Source: Echinicola strongylocentroti | GTDB taxonomy: Bacteria; Bacteroidota; Bacteroidia; Cytophagales; Cyclobacteriaceae | Direction: 5' to 3' | Assembly: GCF_003260975.1 (NCBI RefSeq) | Contig: NZ_CP030041.1 | Coordinates: 496,001-560,000 of the forward strand | DNA length: 64,000 bases | In this document: in pieces, positions 7,605 through 16,241 of the stretch | Position numbering within the stretch: the stretch's first letter is position 1 | Layout: each line of letters starts with the position of its first letter | The notes under the pieces: generated by a model | What the model saw: the letters and a program-made list of their open reading frames with translations, nothing else | Told to the model about the DNA's origin: nothing | Databases searched by the model: none | Made by a program: the position numbers and the translations under genes

Positions 7605-8615
7605 TTAGCCCAGGCCATTTTCTCCCCCCTTCTTACCCCTCTCTGCCAGTTGCTGGGCTATGATGCTGCCAGTCACCAACTGCAAAGCGTGGTAAAGCAT
7701 CAGGGGAAGTAAGACCACTCCAAAAGTAACAGGGTCAGGAAAGAGCACTTTGCCCATGGCAGCACCTTGGACGAGGGACTTTTTGGAGCCGCAGAAGAGC
7801 ACGGTGATCTGATCGGCTCGCTCAAAGCCCAACAGCCTGCCCATGCCGTACATCAAGGCCGCCATCATCAAAAACAGCAGCAACATCATTCCTCCCAATC
7901 CTACCAAAAACGCCCAGCTTCTCCCCTCAAACATCCCCCTGCCCACTGCGGCAGAGAAAGCCGAAAAAACAATCATCAAGATGATAGACTGGTCAAGGTT
8001 TTTGAGGGCGGTGCTGTGTCTATTGACCCAAGGCCCCAAGACGCGATGCAAAAGAAAACCTCCCATCACCGGAAACAGCACCTGCAAGCTCAACTGCCAA
8101 AAGGTATTCAGCAAATCAAAGCTCATCTCACTTCCTTCCAAGAACAACTCCATCCATATCGGGGTAATAAAAATCCCCACAATACTCGAAATACTGGCAT
8201 TGAAGATCGCGGCGGGGACGTTGCCACCTGCAATGGACACCATCACTACAGAAGCGGAAACCGTAGATGGCAGCGCGGAAAGATACAACGCTCCTAGCCA
8301 CATCGGATCATCACCTCCTCCCGCCAGGGCCTTTACCAGCGTCACCACTGCCGGAAACACCAAAAACGTTGTGCTCTGGATAAGGAGATGCAGCTTCCAA
8401 TTGCCCAGTCCTGATTTTAATTTGACAGGATCCATTTTTACCCCATAAATGAAAAAGATCACCGATACCCCGTAATGGGTGATCTCCTTAAACGGAATAA
8501 TGCTGTCCTCTGCCCCCAACTCTGGGAATATATTGGCCAGGACAATTGTCCCTATCAAGGCCAGAAAAAAACCGTTGAGACCGGCTTTGGTGAGGATCTT
8601 TTTAAGTTGACTCAT
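7605..8615 (-). CDS. SBF-like transporter (bile acid:sodium symporter family)
   Basis: A 336-residue membrane protein with about nine or ten hydrophobic segments. The N-terminal region KAGLNGFFLALIGTIVLAN followed by PFKEITHYGVSVIFFIYGVK, and later WLGALYLSALPSTVSASVVM, match the SBF-like branch of the bile acid/sodium symporter superfamily (PF13593 type). Natural substrates of this branch are mostly unknown. The C-terminal tail is short and charged. It is the only gene of its unit, with a 131-bp spacer before the next gene. Confidence 0.82.
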   Translation of the reverse strand: MSQLKKILTKAGLNGFFLALIGTIVLANIFPELGAEDSIIPFKEITHYGVSVIFFIYGVKMDPVKLKSGLGNWKLHLLIQSTTFLVFPAVVTLVKALAGGGDDPMWLGALYLSALPSTVSASVVMVSIAGGNVPAAIFNASISSIVGIFITPIWMELFLEGSEMSFDLLNTFWQLSLQVLFPVMGGFLLHRVLGPWVNRHSTALKNLDQSIILMIVFSAFSAAVGRGMFEGRSWAFLVGLGGMMLLLFLMMAALMYGMGRLLGFERADQITVLFCGSKKSLVQGAAMGKVLFPDPVTFGVVLLPLMLYHALQLVTGSIIAQQLAERGKKGGENGLG

Positions 8616-8746
8616 TCCTTTACTGGTTAATGGTTACTAGCTTTACTGGTACACATTGCATACTGGTTACTCCTAACTGATCACTGGTTACTTGTATTGG
8701 GGCCGGCCCTGCTTACTTCCTTTAAAGCGCCGAAGCCGCTTAAGAC

Positions 8747-9493
8747 TCAATGCCCACCTCTCCTAAAATTATCACAAATTACAGCAGTGGCAATGGCCAC
8801 ATTAAGGGATTCGGCATGGCCAAATGATGGAATGGTCAGCTTCTGGCTAACCAATTTCTCCAGCCGGGGACTGATTCCTTTGGCCTCATTGCCCATCAGG
8901 ATGATTCCCGCTGGTACCAACGTGCTCCTATGGATGTCCTCTCCCTCCAAAAACGCCCCATAAATGGGTAGTGCCTGCTGGGGCAGGTAGGCTTCAAGGT
9001 CGGTATAAAAAAAAGACACCCGCGTAAAAGAACCCATGCTGGAATGAAGCACTTTGGGATTATAAAAATCGGCCGTTTGTGAAGAAAGCACCAGCTTATG
9101 GATACCATACCAGTCGGCGATCCGGATGATGGTGCCTAGATTTCCTGGGTCACGCACATCGTCCAGTGCTATGGCCAGTTCCCCTTCTCCGATATCAAAT
9201 GGTGTATTTTTCTTAAGTTTGGCTACTGCCAAGGCTGCGTCGTTGGTTTGAAAAGAGCCTGCAGACTCCAAGGTCTTTGGGGACACTTCATAGCTCGCCG
9301 CATTGCAGGAACTGATCAGCTGGGAATGTTCTTCATGGTATTTGGCAGTATAAAGAAGATGCGTAACTTCAAAATCCGAAAGCAGTAATTCCGTTACATT
9401 TTTGGCGCCTTCCACAAAAAAAGCGTCCTCCTGTTTACGGAATTTTTTCTGTTGCAAGGATTTAATAAACTTAAGCGTATTTTTGCTGATCAT
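8747..9493 (-). CDS. TrmH/SpoU family RNA 2'-O-methyltransferase
   Basis: A 248-residue protein of the SPOUT superfamily that methylates ribose 2'-OH of rRNA or tRNA using SAM. The N-terminal 90 residues form the substrate-binding domain (KTLESAGSFQTNDAALAV). The catalytic SpoU domain shows motif 1 LDDVRDPGNLGTIIRIADW, motif 2 GIILMGNEAKGIS and motif 3 IPSFGHAESLNVAIATAVI, which form the SAM-binding knot. It is closest in layout to RlmB/TsnR-like 23S rRNA methylases; the exact nucleotide cannot be assigned. Its start is only 15 bp from the divergent tamL start, so their promoters must lie within each other's coding region or be very compact. Confidence 0.9.
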   Translation of the reverse strand: MISKNTLKFIKSLQQKKFRKQEDAFFVEGAKNVTELLLSDFEVTHLLYTAKYHEEHSQLISSCNAASYEVSPKTLESAGSFQTNDAALAVAKLKKNTPFDIGEGELAIALDDVRDPGNLGTIIRIADWYGIHKLVLSSQTADFYNPKVLHSSMGSFTRVSFFYTDLEAYLPQQALPIYGAFLEGEDIHRSTLVPAGIILMGNEAKGISPRLEKLVSQKLTIPSFGHAESLNVAIATAVICDNFRRGGH

Positions 9494-9508
9494 TAAGGTC
9501 GATTAGTT

Positions 9509-11926
9509 GTGAATAAAACCAAATATATAAACTTTATTCTTGCCTTGCTGTTGCTTTCATCATGTTCTTTGACCAAGGGGCTCGAAGAGGATGAGTACCT
9601 GATCTATGATGTAAACCTGAAAGGCATCAAAAATGCCAACGAAGTAAAGGTAAAACAACTGATCAAACAAAACCCCAATACCAGGATCCCCATCCTGAAC
9701 TTCTCCCCAGGAGTCTTTATCTACAATATAGGAGAAGCCAATTATGACAGCATAAAAGTAGGCGAAAAAATAGCTTCTTTACAAGCCAAACAGCGTGACA
9801 TCGAAACCCAACTAGAAACCGATCCCAACAACAACAAACTAGAAAAAAAGTACTACAAATACGCCAATAGAATAGACGACCTTAAGAAAAAGCTGAATTA
9901 TGGTAACTGGTTCATGCGAACAGGAAATCCCAAAACCATCTATGACAGTGCCCAAACAGCTGAATCAGAAAAGGAAATCAAAAATTACCTGATCAATCAT
10001 GGTTTTTTTGAGGCGGAAGTAAGCACCCAGATAGAACGTAGAAAGAAAAAAATATACCTCACCTATCTAGCAGAAGAAAACAGCCCCTACCTGATAGACA
10101 GCTCCTACACCAAAACCGGCGATGAAAACATCTCTTCCCTCCTCGACCGGGATGCTGAAAACAGCCTGGTGAATGCAGGACAACGGTACAATCAGGACAA
10201 CCTCACCAAAGAACGTCAACAAGTGGAAGACCTGCTGAAAAACAATGGCTACTATACCTTCTCAAAATCCTATATCGAATATAATGTCTATAAGGACACC
10301 GTAGATAAGGATGTAGTTATCGAACAGATCATCAGAAAGCCAACTTATGCAGCGCAGCACAAAGTCTACACGATCGATTCGGTGATCTTTGAGATCTCTA
10401 CGCCCACTGAAGTCATTACAGACCAAGAGGTGCAAAGGGAGTATGATGACATCTCCTATATCATGTACCGCGACCGCTATTCGGAAAAGATCATTGACTC
10501 CAGGGTCTTTATAGACAAAGGAGCACGCTACAACAAGGCCGAAGTACTGGAAACCCAGCGGCAACTGGCCAATTTGGACATCTTCCGCTATATCAATATT
10601 TCTTTTGATACACTGGGCAATCATATTACGACACGTATCCAGACCCAGCCCAATGAAAAATACCAAATCACCAACCAGCTGGGAGCCAGTATTACGGAGC
10701 AGTTGCCTGGGCCGTTTTTCAGTCACTCATTGCGAAACAGGAACCTCTTTCGGGGGCTGGAGATATTTGAGTTTAACTTCCGTGCCGGACTGGAGGGGGT
10801 GGCATCAGCGACGGCAGAAGGAGGCGTTTATCGCAGCCGGGAGCTCAGCACCTCTGCATCGGTGATATTCCCCCAGTTTTTGCTCCCTTTTAGCAAAAAA
10901 GGCCTCAAACGATATGGCCGGTATAATCCCCGCACAAGGACCTTGATCGGATACAACTATGTCAATCGTCCCGAGTATATCCGTGAAGGCTTTAACACCA
11001 TCTTTGCGTACAACTGGGCTACCAGAAACCAGCGACAACAGTACACGATAAATGTATTGGATGCCAACTTGATCAGGTCTAATCTGGACCCGGATTTTGA
11101 GGAGCGACTCATCGAGCTCCAGGAGCAAGGAAACAACTTGATCAATTCCTTTCAGTCTTCTTACGTCAGCAGTATTTCCGGTCAGGTCATCATCAACTTC
11201 AACCAGTATGGCCTCTGGCAAAGAAACCGATCATCCTTATGGCGACTAAACTTCGAAAGTGGTGGCACCACTATTAACTTCCTGAACAAGGAACATTTCC
11301 AAAACCGCAACCTACAGTACTTTCAATTCTTAAAATTTCAATCCGATTTCAGAAGATATATTCCTATCAGCCGCAAAAGCACCTTTGCCTACCGCATCAA
11401 TGCAGGGCTGGCCATTCCCTACGGAATTAGTAATGGGGTATTACCCTATGAAAAATACTTCTTTGCAGGTGGCAGTACCAGTATTCGGGCTTGGTCACCT
11501 AGGCGTTTGGGACCAGGGTCATTCACTCCCCAGACAGATGAAGAGGGCTATTTTGACTACCGCTATGAGCAGCCTGGAGATATTTTACTGGAGGGGATGT
11601 TTGAGATCCGGCGTGAGCTTTTTGGGTATTTTGATGGAGTGTTTTTCGTAGATGCAGGGAACACTTGGACGCTAAAAGAAGACCCCACCCGGGAAGGTTC
11701 CCAGTTCAAGCCAAGAACCTTCGTCAAGGAGATTGCCGTGGGCACGGGAATCGGGCTGCGGATGGATTTTGATTTTCTCGTGCTCAGGCTGGACATGGGG
11801 ATCAAGGCCATCGATCCTGCCCAGCCTGAGGGTGAACGCTTTGTCCTGGACAACCTTTCATTTAAGAAACCATTGGGAGAAAAAGGACAGACCGTATTTA
11901 ACATTGGTATTGGATATCCTTTCTAA
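9509..11926 (+). CDS. tamL: TamL-type Omp85 outer-membrane lipoprotein
   Basis: An 805-residue BamA/TamA family protein. It starts with GTG at 9509 and has a lipoprotein signal (FILALLLLSSC), the feature that defines the Bacteroidota variant TamL. The N-terminal half holds POTRA-like repeats (for example DVNLKGIKNANEVKVKQLI and TYAAQHKVYTIDSVIFEI). The C-terminal part from about residue 400 is a 16-strand barrel. The segment FAGGSTSIRAWSPRRLGPG is the Omp85 lid-loop motif, and the protein ends in an aromatic-terminated strand (VFNIGIGYPF). It inserts or translocates outer-membrane proteins. tamB, often adjacent to it, is not in this neighbourhood. Confidence 0.92.
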   Translation: MNKTKYINFILALLLLSSCSLTKGLEEDEYLIYDVNLKGIKNANEVKVKQLIKQNPNTRIPILNFSPGVFIYNIGEANYDSIKVGEKIASLQAKQRDIETQLETDPNNNKLEKKYYKYANRIDDLKKKLNYGNWFMRTGNPKTIYDSAQTAESEKEIKNYLINHGFFEAEVSTQIERRKKKIYLTYLAEENSPYLIDSSYTKTGDENISSLLDRDAENSLVNAGQRYNQDNLTKERQQVEDLLKNNGYYTFSKSYIEYNVYKDTVDKDVVIEQIIRKPTYAAQHKVYTIDSVIFEISTPTEVITDQEVQREYDDISYIMYRDRYSEKIIDSRVFIDKGARYNKAEVLETQRQLANLDIFRYINISFDTLGNHITTRIQTQPNEKYQITNQLGASITEQLPGPFFSHSLRNRNLFRGLEIFEFNFRAGLEGVASATAEGGVYRSRELSTSASVIFPQFLLPFSKKGLKRYGRYNPRTRTLIGYNYVNRPEYIREGFNTIFAYNWATRNQRQQYTINVLDANLIRSNLDPDFEERLIELQEQGNNLINSFQSSYVSSISGQVIINFNQYGLWQRNRSSLWRLNFESGGTTINFLNKEHFQNRNLQYFQFLKFQSDFRRYIPISRKSTFAYRINAGLAIPYGISNGVLPYEKYFFAGGSTSIRAWSPRRLGPGSFTPQTDEEGYFDYRYEQPGDILLEGMFEIRRELFGYFDGVFFVDAGNTWTLKEDPTREGSQFKPRTFVKEIAVGTGIGLRMDFDFLVLRLDMGIKAIDPAQPEGERFVLDNLSFKKPLGEKGQTVFNIGIGYPF

Positions 11927-12011
11927 TGGGTTAATTTTGGAACATCGTCGCTGCCGAATCGTTTAACCATAGAAATTTCTAATTGCAGCATTATCCTTAA
12001 GTATTCTATTA

Positions 12012-12920
12012 ATGTCAAATAGCATCAGCAAAGAGCAGATTTCCGAAGAGTTCAAAGCCATACAAGACCACATTTGCCAAGAACTGGAAGCTGGCGATGG
12101 CAAAGCCAAATTTCACGAAGACCTTTGGAAAAGGGACGCAGGTGGTGGTGGCCGTACCAGGATCATCAAAGACGGAAATATCATTGCCAAAGGCGGTGTG
12201 GCTTTTTCGGCCGTCCACGGTCCCACTCCTGAAAAAATCCTCAAAAAACTACAACTTGAAAAGGCTGATTTCTACGCTACGGGTGTCTCCATCGTGATCC
12301 ACCCCAGCAGCCCTATGGTGCCGATCATCCATATGAACATACGGTATTTTGAGATGAGCAATGGCACCTATTGGTTTGGCGGTGGCATAGACCTTACCCC
12401 CCACTATGTGGACAAGGACGATGCCCGTTATTTTCATCAGCAAATCAAAGCCACCTGTGACCAGTTTGACACGGAAGCTTACCCGAAATATAAAAAATGG
12501 GCAGATGATTATTTTTACCTTCCTCACCGCGAAGAAACCAGGGGCATTGGAGGCATTTTCTTTGATCGCCTGACGGCCACGGAAACCAATTCGTTTGAGT
12601 CAACCTATGATTTTGTAAAATCCATTGGCTACCTCTTCCCTGAAATTTACCGTCACTTTATGGCCAAAAATGCCGCTTTGCCATTTGGCGAAAATGAGCA
12701 AAAGTGGCAGGCACTCAGGAGGGGAAGATACGTAGAGTTCAACTTGGTCTGGGATGCGGGGACGAAGTTTGGTCTCGACACCAATGGCCGGACAGAAAGC
12801 ATTCTTATGAGCATGCCACCCGTGGCGGAGTGGGAGTACATGAACATCCCGGAAGACGGCAGCAAAGAAGCAGAGACGCTTGGATTGCTAAGAAAAGATA
12901 TTGACTGGATTAACCTATAG
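12012..12920 (+). CDS. hemF: Oxygen-dependent coproporphyrinogen III oxidase
   Basis: A 302-residue cytosolic enzyme of haem synthesis that decarboxylates two propionates of coproporphyrinogen III using O2. Family hallmarks are the segments RDAGGGGRTRII near residue 41, PMVPIIHMNIRYFE, FGGGIDLTPHYVDKDDARYF, REETRGIGGIFFDRL, and GRYVEFNLVWDAGTKFGL followed by GRTESILMSMPP. All expected blocks are present and the length is standard. The presence of the O2-dependent enzyme implies an aerobic lifestyle. The PAP2 gene follows by 4 bp if its GTG start is used, so the two are probably cotranscribed. Confidence 0.97.
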   Translation: MSNSISKEQISEEFKAIQDHICQELEAGDGKAKFHEDLWKRDAGGGGRTRIIKDGNIIAKGGVAFSAVHGPTPEKILKKLQLEKADFYATGVSIVIHPSSPMVPIIHMNIRYFEMSNGTYWFGGGIDLTPHYVDKDDARYFHQQIKATCDQFDTEAYPKYKKWADDYFYLPHREETRGIGGIFFDRLTATETNSFESTYDFVKSIGYLFPEIYRHFMAKNAALPFGENEQKWQALRRGRYVEFNLVWDAGTKFGLDTNGRTESILMSMPPVAEWEYMNIPEDGSKEAETLGLLRKDIDWINL

Positions 12921-12924
12921 ACTT

Positions 12925-13518
12925 GTGATAGAAACACTGAAACATTGGGACGAAGAGCTCTTCATCTTTCTAAATGCCCAACACTTGGACTGGTTAGACC
13001 CCATCATGTTCGGGATTTCAGGGAAGCTGATCTGGCTTCCATTTTACGCCTTGTTGGTTTTTTTGATAATCAAAAATTTGGGAAAAGGCAGCATTTGGGT
13101 GTTTATTGGAATTGCCTTGGCCATACTATTCAGTGACCAGGCCACTTCCGGATTTATGAAACCATTCTTCGAGCGCCCCCGGCCCTGCCATGACCCACGC
13201 TGGGAAGGCATTATGTTTAACTACAAACACTGTGGGGGCATGTATGGTTTTGCTTCCTCACATGCCTCCAATACCTTTTCACTCGCTACCTACCTCTTGC
13301 TCACCTTCCATCGAAAGGTCAAGGGCTTCGGGTGGATGTTTCTATGGGCGGCCCTCGTTTCCTATTCCAGAATTTACCTAGGTGTACACTATCCGGCAGA
13401 TGTAGTCGTAGGGGCAATCGTAGGAATACTTGCTGGGTTTATCGCTTGGTGGCTGGTCATTAAGATCAAAATGACCACCATCCGCAAAGTAGAAGAAATG
13501 GATAAGCAAGAGGAGTAA
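12925..13518 (+). CDS. PAP2-family membrane phosphatase
   Basis: An inner-membrane phosphatase of the type 2 phosphatidic acid phosphatase family, 197 residues from the GTG at 12925. A TTG at 12901 would overlap hemF and add eight residues. The three catalytic blocks are present: KPFFERPRPC, then YGFASSHASNTFS, then SRIYLGVHYPADVV with the nucleophilic histidine. About five transmembrane helices surround them. Substrates of this family include phosphatidic acid, undecaprenyl pyrophosphate and phosphatidylglycerol phosphate; the sequence does not decide among them. It ends in a positively charged cytoplasmic tail. Confidence 0.9.
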   Translation: MIETLKHWDEELFIFLNAQHLDWLDPIMFGISGKLIWLPFYALLVFLIIKNLGKGSIWVFIGIALAILFSDQATSGFMKPFFERPRPCHDPRWEGIMFNYKHCGGMYGFASSHASNTFSLATYLLLTFHRKVKGFGWMFLWAALVSYSRIYLGVHYPADVVVGAIVGILAGFIAWWLVIKIKMTTIRKVEEMDKQEE

Positions 13519-13587
13519 ACTGCTATCTTTGGGGATTACAAATCCCCTCTGCCTGACATCCCGATTACCAATCAGGGTGAGCAGTTT
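13517..13587. repeat. Branched palindromic structure downstream of the PAP2 gene
   Basis: An outer 8-bp stem, AAACTGCT (13517-13524) with AGCAGTTT (13580-13587), encloses two hairpins: GGGGATT-ACA-AATCCCC (13531-13547) and CCTGA-TCAGG (13552-13576). The result is a three-way junction. It lies between converging genes, so it could be a terminator-like or REP-type mobile element. A TATCTTTG sequence at 13524-13531 resembles a -7 promoter element but faces no gene. Confidence 0.45.
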
Positions 13588-13648
13588 CTTCTTTCTTTGC
13601 GCCTTACTATTGGTTCTTTCCTCTAAACCTGTTTGATACTAATAAAAG

Positions 13649-14236
13649 TCAATACCCTTTCACCATCCGCTGGATGTATTTTCCCACTATATCAAACTCC
13701 AAATTGACCTTATCCCCTACTTTCAGCTGGTGAAAATTGGTGTGCTCATAGGTATAGGGAATAATGGCTACTGAAAAGCCTCCCGGTTTGGAATTGAAGC
13801 AGGTCAGACTGGTGCCGTTTATGGTAATGGAGCCTTTTTCTACTGTTACATTGCCGACCGTCTCTTCAAAGGAAAAATCAAAGCGCCAACTTCCATCCTG
13901 GTTTTCTACCCGTTCCACTTTACCGATCTGATCCACATGCCCCTGCACGATATGCCCATCAAAACGGCCATTGGCCGGCATGCATCTTTCCAAGTTCACC
14001 CTAGTTCCTTCCTTCCACTCCTGAAGACTGGTCTTTTGGAGTGTCTCATCAATGGCCGTCACCCTGTAAATATCGCCGTCCACCTTTACCACCGTCAAGC
14101 ACACGCCATTATGCGCCACAGACTGATCTATCTTCAGTTCACTCGTAATGGGTGATTTGATATCAAAATGGATATTTGTACCTTCTCGGGAAATGGCCAC
14201 TATTTTGCCCATGGTTTCTACAATACCGGTAAACAT
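13649..14236 (-). CDS. ribE: Riboflavin synthase, alpha subunit
   Basis: A 195-residue enzyme that forms riboflavin from two molecules of 6,7-dimethyl-8-ribityllumazine. The start MFTGIVETMGKI is diagnostic. Two lumazine-binding repeats are visible: VAHNGVCLTVV with RFDGHIVQGHVDQIGKV in the first and KGSITINGTSLTC with YTHFHQ-like YEHTNFHQLKVGD in the second. The conserved histidine and cysteine positions are present. It stands alone without other rib genes, is convergent with the PAP2 gene and divergent from pcm. No FMN riboswitch is seen upstream. Confidence 0.96.
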   Translation of the reverse strand: MFTGIVETMGKIVAISREGTNIHFDIKSPITSELKIDQSVAHNGVCLTVVKVDGDIYRVTAIDETLQKTSLQEWKEGTRVNLERCMPANGRFDGHIVQGHVDQIGKVERVENQDGSWRFDFSFEETVGNVTVEKGSITINGTSLTCFNSKPGGFSVAIIPYTYEHTNFHQLKVGDKVNLEFDIVGKYIQRMVKGY

Positions 14237-14370
14237 CTTCTGACTAAAATTTAACGTTCATAAAATCAGGCAATAAGTAAAATTGCCCATTCAGGATTAA
14301 AATTAAGCGATTTAATCCATTAACTTAGCATTAAAAAGAAGTTTCAACGCAAATAAGTTCACTTATCATT

Positions 14371-15024
14371 ATGATAAAATTGGAGGATAGCTATTCTCAC
14401 AAAGGCCAGCGAAAAGCACTGGTAAAGACACTGGAAAGAAAGGGCATCATGGACAAGAAAGTGCTGGAAGCCATTGGCACGATTCCCCGTCATTTCTTCT
14501 TCGACAGTGCCCTGCACTCCCATGCCTATGAGGACAAAGCTTTCCCCATCGGTGAAGGGCAGACCATCTCCCAGCCATTTACCGTTGCCTTCCAAAGTGA
14601 ACTGTTGGCGCTCCGTCCCGGGGACAAGGTACTGGAGATAGGCACGGGGTCAGGATATCAGGCCGCCATTCTCTATCTTTTGGGTGCAGAAGTACATACC
14701 ATAGAATATAACAAAAGCCTGTATCAAAGAACCAAAAAGTTCCTTCCCAGGCTCGGTATCAAAGCTTATTTCTACCAAGGAGACGGCTCTCTTGGAATAC
14801 CTGAAAAAGCACCTTTTGACAAGATAATCGTCACAGCAGGCGCGCCTGTAGTGCCCAAAAGCCTACTGAAGCAATTGAAGGTTGGCGGGGTTCTGGTCAT
14901 CCCAGTGGGCGACCGAAAAACCCAAAAAATGATGAAATTGACCAAGAAAACCGCCAAGCAAATTACGCAGGAAGAATACGACAGTTTTGCTTTTGTGCCC
15001 CTGCTCGGGCATGAAGGATGGTAA
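14371..15024 (+). CDS. pcm: Protein-L-isoaspartate O-methyltransferase
   Basis: A 217-residue SAM-dependent enzyme that repairs isoaspartyl residues in aged proteins. The family signature GEGQTISQPFTVAFQSELL and the SAM-binding motif VLEIGTGSGYQAAIL are intact. They are followed by VHTIEYNKSLYQRTKKFL and FDKIIVTAGAPVVPKSLLKQ. The C-terminal FAFVPLLGHEGW is conserved. The start ATG is at 14371, with a divergent 134-bp spacer from ribE. After it comes a 562-bp repeat-bearing spacer, so it is probably transcribed alone. Confidence 0.95.
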   Translation: MIKLEDSYSHKGQRKALVKTLERKGIMDKKVLEAIGTIPRHFFFDSALHSHAYEDKAFPIGEGQTISQPFTVAFQSELLALRPGDKVLEIGTGSGYQAAILYLLGAEVHTIEYNKSLYQRTKKFLPRLGIKAYFYQGDGSLGIPEKAPFDKIIVTAGAPVVPKSLLKQLKVGGVLVIPVGDRKTQKMMKLTKKTAKQITQEEYDSFAFVPLLGHEGW

Positions 15025-15235
15025 GTAGCGCTATCAAGTAGTTTATAAGTATTTGGTCTATAGTACGAAGTACGAAGTATCAGTTTCTGAATGGTGACTG
15101 AGTTGTGCGGGGTCTCTGCCCCAGCACAGGCAAGAATGAAGTAGCCGTGGATAGCCTCCTTCGGCTACGCTAAGGCACCCTTAACTGTTCCTGACTTGAA
15201 ATCCTTGACATCATTAGACAATTGGCGAGGGGCAA
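15025..15235. other. Gene-free spacer with degenerate repeats
   Basis: No gene is visible. A short direct repeat (TACGAAG twice near 15062-15078) and a CCTTCGGCTACGCTAAGG-like stretch near 15158-15176 are noted. The latter resembles the dispersed CGTAGCCGAAG units seen at 43.8 and 45.3-45.5 kb. This segment leads directly into the 177-bp element. Confidence 0.4.
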
Positions 15236-15412
15236 TTTAACCCGGATTATGCGTTAGGAATCGTAGTGAGAGCTGAAATTGCAAGAAAATCAGTTAGTTT
15301 GGAGGCATTAGCGTAGCACCGCTACGGTTATGCCGAAAACTAAAGTGAAACGGCTGATTTTGAAGCAGTTTAAGGTCGCAACAGATAGGCTAATGCATAT
15401 TCCGGGTTTAAA
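15236..15412 (+). repeat. MITE-like 177-bp element, full copy 1
   Basis: The element is bounded by imperfect terminal inverted repeats: TTTAACCCGGATTATGC at the left end and, on the opposite strand of the right end, TTTAAACCCGGAATATGC. It has an internal palindrome GCGTAGC-ACC-GCTACG near 15311-15326. The reverse complement recurs at 43531-43707, with very few differences by eye, and a fragment lies at 35806-35856. It encodes nothing and looks like a non-autonomous mobile element. Confidence 0.75.
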
Positions 15413-15417
15413 CTGAT

Positions 15418-15458
15418 CCTGACCCCTGTGCTGAGCATGTCGAAGGCTGCAATCCGGA
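15418..15458. repeat. Short dispersed hairpin repeat (copy 1)
   Basis: A segment containing CCCCTGTGCTGAGCATGTCG and then AAGGCTGCAATCCGG. A clearly related copy is at 59518-59561 (CCCTGTACTGAACGTATCG followed by AAGGGTGAAATCAGG). The core CTGAGC...TCGAAGG resembles the CTGAGCGTAGCCGAAG units at 43.8 and 45.3-45.5 kb. Confidence 0.45.
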
Positions 15459-15537
15459 AATGGAAATCGCGAACCGGCCACCTTGAGTACAAAACAAATA
15501 TTTTCAGAATTTTATTTCATAATACACACTTAAATAC

Positions 15538-15569
15538 TTGATATATAGAATAAATATTTTGTATTTTCG
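15538..15569 (+). promoter_or_regulatory. Likely promoter of the thioesterase unit
   Basis: TTG at 15538-15540 and TATTTTCG at 15562-15569 are separated by 21 bp and match the Bacteroidota -33/-7 pattern with one mismatch. Transcription would start near 15576, which excludes the GTG at 15569 as a start and supports the ATG at 15587. Confidence 0.45.
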
Positions 15570-15586
15570 TGAAAAATATAATTAAA

Positions 15587-16129
15587 ATGGGAAAAGCAAA
15601 GCGAGTACAGGAATCTGAAGTAATCATGACCGAGATGGTCCTGCCCAACGACACCAATACGCTCAACAACCTCATGGGAGGAAAATTGATGCATTGGCTG
15701 GATGTCGTGGGTGCTATCGCTGCACAGAAGCACTCCAACAGGATCGTAGTCACTGCTTCAGCAGACAGTATTTCTTTCCAGCATCCCATTGCCCTTGGCA
15801 ATGTCGTCACACTAAAAGCCCAAGTAACACGCTCCTTCAATAGCTCCATGGAAGTCTATATTGAAGTATGGGCTGAGGACATCCCAGCCAATAAGAAAAC
15901 CAAGACACACCGGGCATTTTTCACCTTTGTCGCCGTGGACCAAAACGGCCGTCCCATCGAGGTCCCCAAACTAGAGCCTGGCACTGATGAAGAAAAAGAA
16001 CTCTTTGATGGAGCACTTCGCAGACGGCAGTTACGATTGGTGCTTTCCAAAAGAATGGATCCAAAAGATGCCGTGGAACTTAAATCCATCTTTGGTCTAG
16101 AAGAGGCATTGGGCGCAAAGAAGGAGTAG
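15587..16129 (+). CDS. Acyl-CoA thioesterase (hotdog fold, YciA-like)
   Basis: A 180-residue hotdog-fold thioesterase that hydrolyses acyl-CoA to fatty acid and CoA. The N-terminal segment MTEMVLPNDTNTLNNLMGG followed by KLMHWLDVVGAIAAQKHS is the typical acyl-CoA hydrolase block, with the catalytic aspartate in the WLD region. SADSISFQHPIALGNVVTLK and MEVYIEVWAED follow. The C-terminal 40 residues form a charged helical tail. The ATG at 15587 is preferred over an upstream GTG because of the promoter position. It probably leads a unit with three genes downstream. Confidence 0.88.
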   Translation: MGKAKRVQESEVIMTEMVLPNDTNTLNNLMGGKLMHWLDVVGAIAAQKHSNRIVVTASADSISFQHPIALGNVVTLKAQVTRSFNSSMEVYIEVWAEDIPANKKTKTHRAFFTFVAVDQNGRPIEVPKLEPGTDEEKELFDGALRRRQLRLVLSKRMDPKDAVELKSIFGLEEALGAKKE

Positions 16130-16241
16130 TTTTAAGGTCGATCCTCACAGATCTCAAAAGCTCCGAATCCAAAAACTCATTGAATCTGTGAGAAATCAAA
16201 CAAAAGTTGTTTTCAGGAGATTTTTTGATCATTTTAGCCGT

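Noticed and set aside
12901..12924. TTG start for the PAP2 gene overlapping hemF
   Set aside because: The GTG at 12925 avoids the overlap and leaves the family N-terminus complete.
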